Source of the DNA: Xanthobacteraceae bacterium
Lineage (GTDB): Bacteria > Pseudomonadota > Alphaproteobacteria > Rhizobiales > Xanthobacteraceae
Assembly: GCA_030039655.1 (NCBI GenBank)
Contig: JASHVC010000556.1
Location: forward strand, 1 to 9,739
Direction: 5' to 3'
DNA length: 9,739 nucleotides
Below are positions 6,254 to 9,739 of the stretch, in pieces. The notes below the pieces were generated by a model that had not been told where the DNA came from, searched no databases, and saw only the letters and a list, made by a program, of their open reading frames with translations. Within the stretch, counting starts at the first letter, position 1, and every line of letters begins with the position of its first letter. The translations under genes and the position numbers were made by a program.

Positions 6254-7366
6254 ATGAATGTCGGAAATATCGGCCGGCCGTTTCGGGCGGAGCACATCGG
6301 CAGCTTTCCCCGCCCCCAACACCTATTGAAGGCACGCGAGGATCACGCCAAGGGCAAATTGATCAAAGAGGAATTCAAACGCACGGAAGCCGACTGCATC
6401 CGTAAGATCGTCGCTTTGCAAACACGCGTGGGAATAGGTGCGATCACGGACGGAGAATATCCGAAAACGAGCTGGCGCGAGTTTCTGTATGAGAAGTGCG
6501 CAGGCTTTGATGCGAAGCCGACCGTTCCCGATTTCAAGTTCAGACTCTACGACGGCAGCGAACTCACCTATCCGGGCGAGCCGCGTGTCATCGGCAAGAT
6601 TCATCGCCGCGAGCCGCTATCGGCCGCGGACTTCTCAGTCCTCAATGGGCTGACGAAGCGGCCCACGAAGGCCAGCCTGCCTGCGCCTTCCATCGCCCAT
6701 CTTGGCGGAGACCGGCTTCTCGACCGGTCGGTTTATCCTGACCGCAGGATGTTTCTTGCCGATCTTTCCCGCGTCATGCGCGAAGAGATCGCCGATCTTT
6801 CGGCGCGTGGATGCACCTATTTGCAATTCGACGAGGTTCCCATTGCGGTGCTGTGCGATCCCAAGAATCGCGAGGTCGTAAAGCAACGCGGCGAGGATCC
6901 GCAGGAATTGGTCGACAACTACATCGACGCCATCAATGAATCCATAAGGGACAAGCCCGCGGACATGTCGGTCTGTGTGCATTTGTGTCGCGGTAACCGC
7001 GAGCATGGCATGGCCGACGGCGGCTACGAGCCGGTAGCGGAGCGGCTGTTCAACAAGCTCAACGTCGATGGATTTTTCCTTGAATACGACACCCCGCGCG
7101 CCGGGGATTTCACGCCGTTGCGGTTCGTACCGAAGGGAAAAAGAGTGGCACTCGGGCTCGTTTCCACCAAGCTGGCGGATCTCGAGACCGCTGAGAGCCT
7201 CAAGAGGCGGATCGACGAAGCGTCGCATTCACTGCCGATCGAGCAGCTTTGCTTGTCACCGCAATGCGGATTTGCAAGTTCGGCGCGCGCCAGGCCATTG
7301 CCGATGGATTTGGTCGAGCGGAAGCTTGCCCGTATCGTGGAGGTGGCGGACGATGTTTGGGGATAG
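6254..7366 (+). CDS. MetE C-terminal-domain-like zinc methyltransferase (cobalamin-independent methionine synthase family)
   Basis: A 370-residue protein matching only the catalytic C-terminal barrel of MetE (full MetE is about 750 residues), so it is a single-domain member rather than an ordinary methionine synthase. The key residues are visible. HIGSFP (14-19) supplies the Ile/Ser pair, and Glu68 lies in DGEYPK. Asp193 lies in LQFDE. The zinc ligands would be His243 and Cys245 (VHLCRGN), Glu277 (FFLEYD) and Cys338 (SPQCGF). From memory of E. coli MetE (Ser433, Glu484, His641, Cys643, Glu665, Cys726), the Ser-Glu spacing of 51, His-Cys of 2 and Glu-Cys of 61 are identical. The family transfers methyl or alkyl groups to thiols, including homocysteine and coenzyme M-type thiols. 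GGTGAG (6243-6248) precedes the ATG. It follows the LivF-type gene by 29 bases and is probably the operon's last gene. The real donor and acceptor are unknown. Confidence 0.85.
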   Translation: MNVGNIGRPFRAEHIGSFPRPQHLLKAREDHAKGKLIKEEFKRTEADCIRKIVALQTRVGIGAITDGEYPKTSWREFLYEKCAGFDAKPTVPDFKFRLYDGSELTYPGEPRVIGKIHRREPLSAADFSVLNGLTKRPTKASLPAPSIAHLGGDRLLDRSVYPDRRMFLADLSRVMREEIADLSARGCTYLQFDEVPIAVLCDPKNREVVKQRGEDPQELVDNYIDAINESIRDKPADMSVCVHLCRGNREHGMADGGYEPVAERLFNKLNVDGFFLEYDTPRAGDFTPLRFVPKGKRVALGLVSTKLADLETAESLKRRIDEASHSLPIEQLCLSPQCGFASSARARPLPMDLVERKLARIVEVADDVWG

Positions 7367-7454
7367 CGAGCCGAAGGGTCGTCCATCTGCCGAACGGCGT
7401 ACCGTCAATTCGGGAGCAGCTAGAGTAGGCGGCCGCGAGGGTTGCAGCTGAAGT

Positions 7455-7495
7455 TTGCTGTAGTGCACAACACAGCCCGCCGGCGATGATATGAT
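7455..7495 (+). promoter_or_regulatory. Weak promoter-like sequence before the small ORF
   Basis: TATGAT at 7490-7495 matches five of six bases of the sigma-70 -10 box and sits about 105 bases before the small ORF. The nearest -35-like hexamer, TTGCTG (7455-7460), is 29 bases away, too far for a standard promoter. An activator-dependent or non-sigma-70 promoter would fit as well; this is only a hint. Confidence 0.15.
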
Positions 7496-7522
7496 AGGGC
7501 GTTGCGGCCCTGGCCTGAGTCA

Positions 7523-7542
7523 CGCTCGCCGATCGGCGAGCG
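7523..7542. repeat. Perfect 20-base palindrome upstream of the small ORF
   Basis: CGCTCGCCGA is followed directly by its exact reverse complement, giving a gapless two-fold symmetric site. In RNA it could fold as an 8-bp GC-rich stem with a GATC loop. It lies 57 bases before the small ORF's GTG start and is not followed by a T-run, so it is a poor intrinsic terminator. An operator for a dimeric regulator or an RNA-stabilising hairpin in the small ORF's leader are both possible. Confidence 0.6.
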
Positions 7543-7586
7543 AAGAGCGGGCGCGAGCAGACTGGGAGTGAAACAAACAAACCATC

Positions 7587-7595
7587 AAGGGAGGG
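7587..7595 (+). promoter_or_regulatory. Strong Shine-Dalgarno for the small ORF
   Basis: AAGGGAGGG contains GGAGG at 7590-7594, 5 bases before the GTG at 7600. It is the best ribosome site in the window and the main reason for calling the short ORF after it. Confidence 0.65.
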
Positions 7596-7599
7596 CGGC

Positions 7600-7698
7600 G
7601 TGCTCAACGGCATAATGATCTTGCTCGTCGGATTCTGCTTCTACGTAGCTATTTGGGGTGCCGTGATCTACGGAGCGAGATTCTTCGGGCCGAAATGA
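7600..7698 (+). CDS. 32-residue single-span membrane miniprotein (hypothetical)
   Basis: A GTG at 7600 opens a 32-codon frame ending in TGA at 7696-7698. The predicted peptide is one hydrophobic segment from about residue 5 to 26, containing MILLVGFCFYVAIWGAVIYG, followed by the tail ARFFGPK with Arg27 and Lys32. The basic C-terminus suggests the tail faces the cytoplasm. I do not recognise it. The length and shape resemble accessory subunits such as CydX, CcoQ/CcoH-like or KdpF peptides, but no such partner genes are nearby and the sequence does not match those I know. Support comes from the strong ribosome site at 7590-7594 and the coherent membrane-span composition. An internal ATG at 7615 is a less likely start. 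It lies alone, 233 bases after the MetE-like gene and convergent with the TPR-sulfotransferase gene. Confidence 0.6.
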   Translation: MLNGIMILLVGFCFYVAIWGAVIYGARFFGPK

Positions 7699-7701
7699 GC
7701 T

Positions 7702-7715
7702 GATCGGCCCCGATC
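7702..7715. repeat. 14-base palindrome between convergent genes
   Basis: GATCGGCCCCGATC begins three bases after the small ORF's stop. As RNA it folds as a 5-bp stem with a four-base loop on either strand. There is no T-run, so it is a weak terminator at best. It lies in the short gap between the small ORF and the convergent TPR-sulfotransferase gene (stop at 7773), where a shared terminator would be expected. Confidence 0.35.
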
Positions 7716-7772
7716 GTCCGCCACACCTATTTGCTCCGGCGGCCTTGTTCTGCAGTCGCTATCAGGCTGCCT

Positions 7773-9739
7773 TTACCCGAATTCTGCGCGCAGAGGTCCG
7801 AGAAAGGCCTCGTAAGGGCGCCAGCGACCGATCGCACTGTCGTAAACCGGCTGGCGAACCTGCATGGCACTAGCAGTGCGAACTGGCCGCTCTGTTTCAT
7901 AAAAGGCAAGACAACGCGGGTCCCAGTCGAGCCCACAATGGGCAACGATGCGGCGTGCCTGCCCCTCCACATCGGCAACCACCTCCTCGTAGCTGACATC
8001 GATAATGCGGCCGGCTGGCAAGACGCCGAGCCAGTGATCCATCAGTTTTCGATAACCACGATGGTACCGTCCAAGCTCGGCCAAGTCGTATGTGTGATTC
8101 TGCCCTTCAGCGAAAAGTTTGGAGAAACAGGATAGACACGTGTCAATCGGGTCACGCGTAGTGTGGATGATGACAGCATTTGGCAGCGCCAGATGGATGA
8201 GGCCCGCAACGCGGAAGTTACCCGGCATTTTATCGACAATACGCGAGGCGTTTGGCGCAAGCTGCCTTATTGAAGCAACATAGTTCGCGCCGAGTTCATA
8301 AAAATCGACATTGGTCATACGCAAGATTGCTTCAGGAAAAATCGCCGACCCGCCGAGTTTCGCTCGAGCTCCTTCCATTGCCGCATGAAAGTGCTTCAAT
8401 TCGCCGGCCCCGAACACTTGCGGGTGGCTGGCAAGAATCTGCTCGACCAACGTCGTGCCGGAGCGCTGCATTCCCACGATAAAGATCGGGAGGGAGGATG
8501 GATGGCCTACGTTTTTCGATGCCCGGATGAGCTCCGCGGTGAACACCGTCCGAATGCGATCCAGCAATCCTAACGTTGCAGCCTCGTCGTAGGAGATTTG
8601 TTGCCTCTTGAGTGTATTGCCTTCCATCAGATAACGGAATGCATCCGCGTGCCTGGCCACGTCGTCGTAAGCCTTACCCAGCGCGAAATGCAGTTCGATC
8701 CGATCGTCCGTAGAGAGCTTGGCGGTGTCGCGCGCCAATTCTTCCAATGCCGCCAATCTCGGCTCTCCAAGTATAAATCGTTCCACCTCTCCGAGTTGAC
8801 GATGGTGCTTTATCCTGTGCGGCGCCAGCTCGATCGCCCGCTGCAAGGCGGCACGGCCTTCCGAAACTCGTCCCAGTTGGATCAATGCAGACCCGAGGTT
8901 GCCGTGCGCCATATCCAAATCCGGCTTGAGAAGAATTGCCTGACGATACTCGGCCACCGCATCGGCGAGGTTGCCCTGGTCATGCAACGCAGCGCCGAGG
9001 TTGGAGTGCGCTATGGCAAGGTCGGGTTTGATGCGGATAGCATGGCGCTGCGCGGCGACTGCCTCATCGGGCTTGCCCTGATCGCGCAACGTCGCGCCCA
9101 AATTAGAATGCGCCTCGGCAAAGTCGGGTTTGATCCGAATGGCCTGCCGATATTCGCTGACCGCTTCGTCGAAGCGCCGCCGCTCGTGCAGCGTGGCGCC
9201 AAGATTGAAGTGGAACAGAGCCACATCAGGCCGCAGACGGATCGCCTGCCGGTATGCGGCGATAGCATCGTCAAATTTTCCACTGTCTCCGAGCGCGCCG
9301 CCCAGATTGGAGTGGGCATCGGCAAGGTCGGGCTTGTAGTGAATGGCGAGACGGCTGGCAGCGATCGAATCGGCGAGTTTTCCTTGATCCCGGAGGACAG
9401 CGCCGAGGGTGCAATGCGCCTCGGCAAAATCTGCCTTGAGGCGGATGGCATTGCGACAGGTAGTGGCCGCTTCGTCAAACTCGCCCTGTTCGCGCAGCGC
9501 CACAGCGAGATTGGAGAGGTATACGGGGTTTTGTCTACTGTGCCGCAGAGCCCCGCGGATGAGATCGACGGCCAGATCGGAATGCCCTCTTTGGTGGGCG
9601 AGTACTCCAAGCAGATGCAGGGCGTCGGCGTGGTTCGGCTGCAGCGCCAAGACGTTGCGATAGCATGCTTCGGCCTCGCTGCTTCGGCCGGCCTGGTGAT
9701 GCTCCACACCAGCCTTCAAGAAGCCGCCCGCACGTGCAT
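7773..9739 (-). CDS. TPR-repeat sulfotransferase family protein (5' end outside window)
   Basis: A minus-strand gene of at least 654 codons. The frame is open to the right edge with no in-frame ATG; the first internal start is a TTG at 9719, so the true N-terminus is probably outside. Numbering from that TTG, nine 34-residue tetratricopeptide repeats fill residues 1-305, many with the core HSNLGAxLxDQGxxDEAVAxYRQAIRIKPD. A further TPR-like stretch extends to about 373. The C-terminal sulfotransferase domain starts near 410. PIFIVGMQRSGTTLVEQIL (411-429) is the 5'-phosphosulfate-binding loop of PAPS-dependent enzymes, GAGELK is at 437-442, DKMPGNF at 496-502, and the 3'-phosphate motif has Arg522 and Ser530 (TTRDPIDTCLS). 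The enzyme should transfer sulfate from PAPS to a carbohydrate, peptide or lipid acceptor chosen with help of the TPR scaffold. The acceptor is unknown and no glycan genes are in view. Confidence 0.92.
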   Translation of the reverse strand, partial: ARAGGFLKAGVEHHQAGRSSEAEACYRNVLALQPNHADALHLLGVLAHQRGHSDLAVDLIRGALRHSRQNPVYLSNLAVALREQGEFDEAATTCRNAIRLKADFAEAHCTLGAVLRDQGKLADSIAASRLAIHYKPDLADAHSNLGGALGDSGKFDDAIAAYRQAIRLRPDVALFHFNLGATLHERRRFDEAVSEYRQAIRIKPDFAEAHSNLGATLRDQGKPDEAVAAQRHAIRIKPDLAIAHSNLGAALHDQGNLADAVAEYRQAILLKPDLDMAHGNLGSALIQLGRVSEGRAALQRAIELAPHRIKHHRQLGEVERFILGEPRLAALEELARDTAKLSTDDRIELHFALGKAYDDVARHADAFRYLMEGNTLKRQQISYDEAATLGLLDRIRTVFTAELIRASKNVGHPSSLPIFIVGMQRSGTTLVEQILASHPQVFGAGELKHFHAAMEGARAKLGGSAIFPEAILRMTNVDFYELGANYVASIRQLAPNASRIVDKMPGNFRVAGLIHLALPNAVIIHTTRDPIDTCLSCFSKLFAEGQNHTYDLAELGRYHRGYRKLMDHWLGVLPAGRIIDVSYEEVVADVEGQARRIVAHCGLDWDPRCLAFYETERPVRTASAMQVRQPVYDSAIGRWRPYEAFLGPLRAEFG
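8907..9518 (-). repeat. Tandem 102-base coding repeats (TPR array core)
   Basis: Six consecutive 34-codon units (TPRs 3-8 of the sulfotransferase gene) recur with a 102-base period. The best conserved unit pattern is HSNLGAxLxDQG, followed by DEAVAxYRQAI and a proline. The protein pattern is well kept while the DNA copies differ at many positions, so these are established duplications rather than a recent expansion. Confidence 0.8.

Noticed and set aside
7496..7511. AGGGC/GCCCT hairpin after the MetE-like gene
   Set aside because: It has a five-base stem without a T-run, and such short GC stems are frequent by chance in this composition.
9737..9739. ATG at the right edge on the minus strand as start of the TPR-sulfotransferase
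   Set aside because: It is out of frame with the TPR gene and reaches a TGA after seven codons; the TPR frame itself stays open to the edge.

Overview
The window looks like chromosomal DNA from a high-GC alphaproteobacterium, most likely Hyphomicrobiales of the Bradyrhizobium/Rhodopseudomonas/Xanthobacteraceae type. This rests on gene style only: a branched-chain-type ABC transporter with a Tat-targeted binding protein, a fused LivH-LivM permease, a MetE-like protein beside it, and a TPR-sulfotransferase. No rRNA, tRNA, transposase or CRISPR array was seen, so the lineage call is an inference.

Layout. Positions 1-478 hold no convincing gene. An unbroken minus-strand frame of about 130 codons runs off the left edge and is kept only as a weak candidate. 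A TSUP (TauE/SafE) membrane transporter follows on the plus strand (479-1222). After a 445-base gap comes a tight plus-strand operon (1668-7366): Tat-exported substrate-binding protein, fused LivH-LivM permease, LivG-type ATPase, LivF-type ATPase, and a 370-residue homologue of the catalytic C-terminal half of cobalamin-independent methionine synthase. Next is a 233-base spacer with a perfect 20-base palindrome. It leads to a 32-codon single-membrane-span ORF (7600-7698) with a very strong Shine-Dalgarno. Converging on it from the right edge is a long minus-strand gene for a TPR-repeat protein with a C-terminal sulfotransferase domain (stop at 7773). Its 5' end lies outside the window.

How it may work together. 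The five operon genes look like one uptake-and-processing unit: the periplasmic protein binds a small organic solute, the fused permease and two ATPases import it, and the MetE-like zinc enzyme may act on it or on a thiol/methyl group derived from it. The TSUP gene (a family known to move sulfite, sulfonates and related anions) lies upstream in the same direction, which makes an organosulfur substrate worth considering. Nothing in the sequence fixes the substrate. The small membrane ORF with its flanking palindromes is the least explained part of the window.
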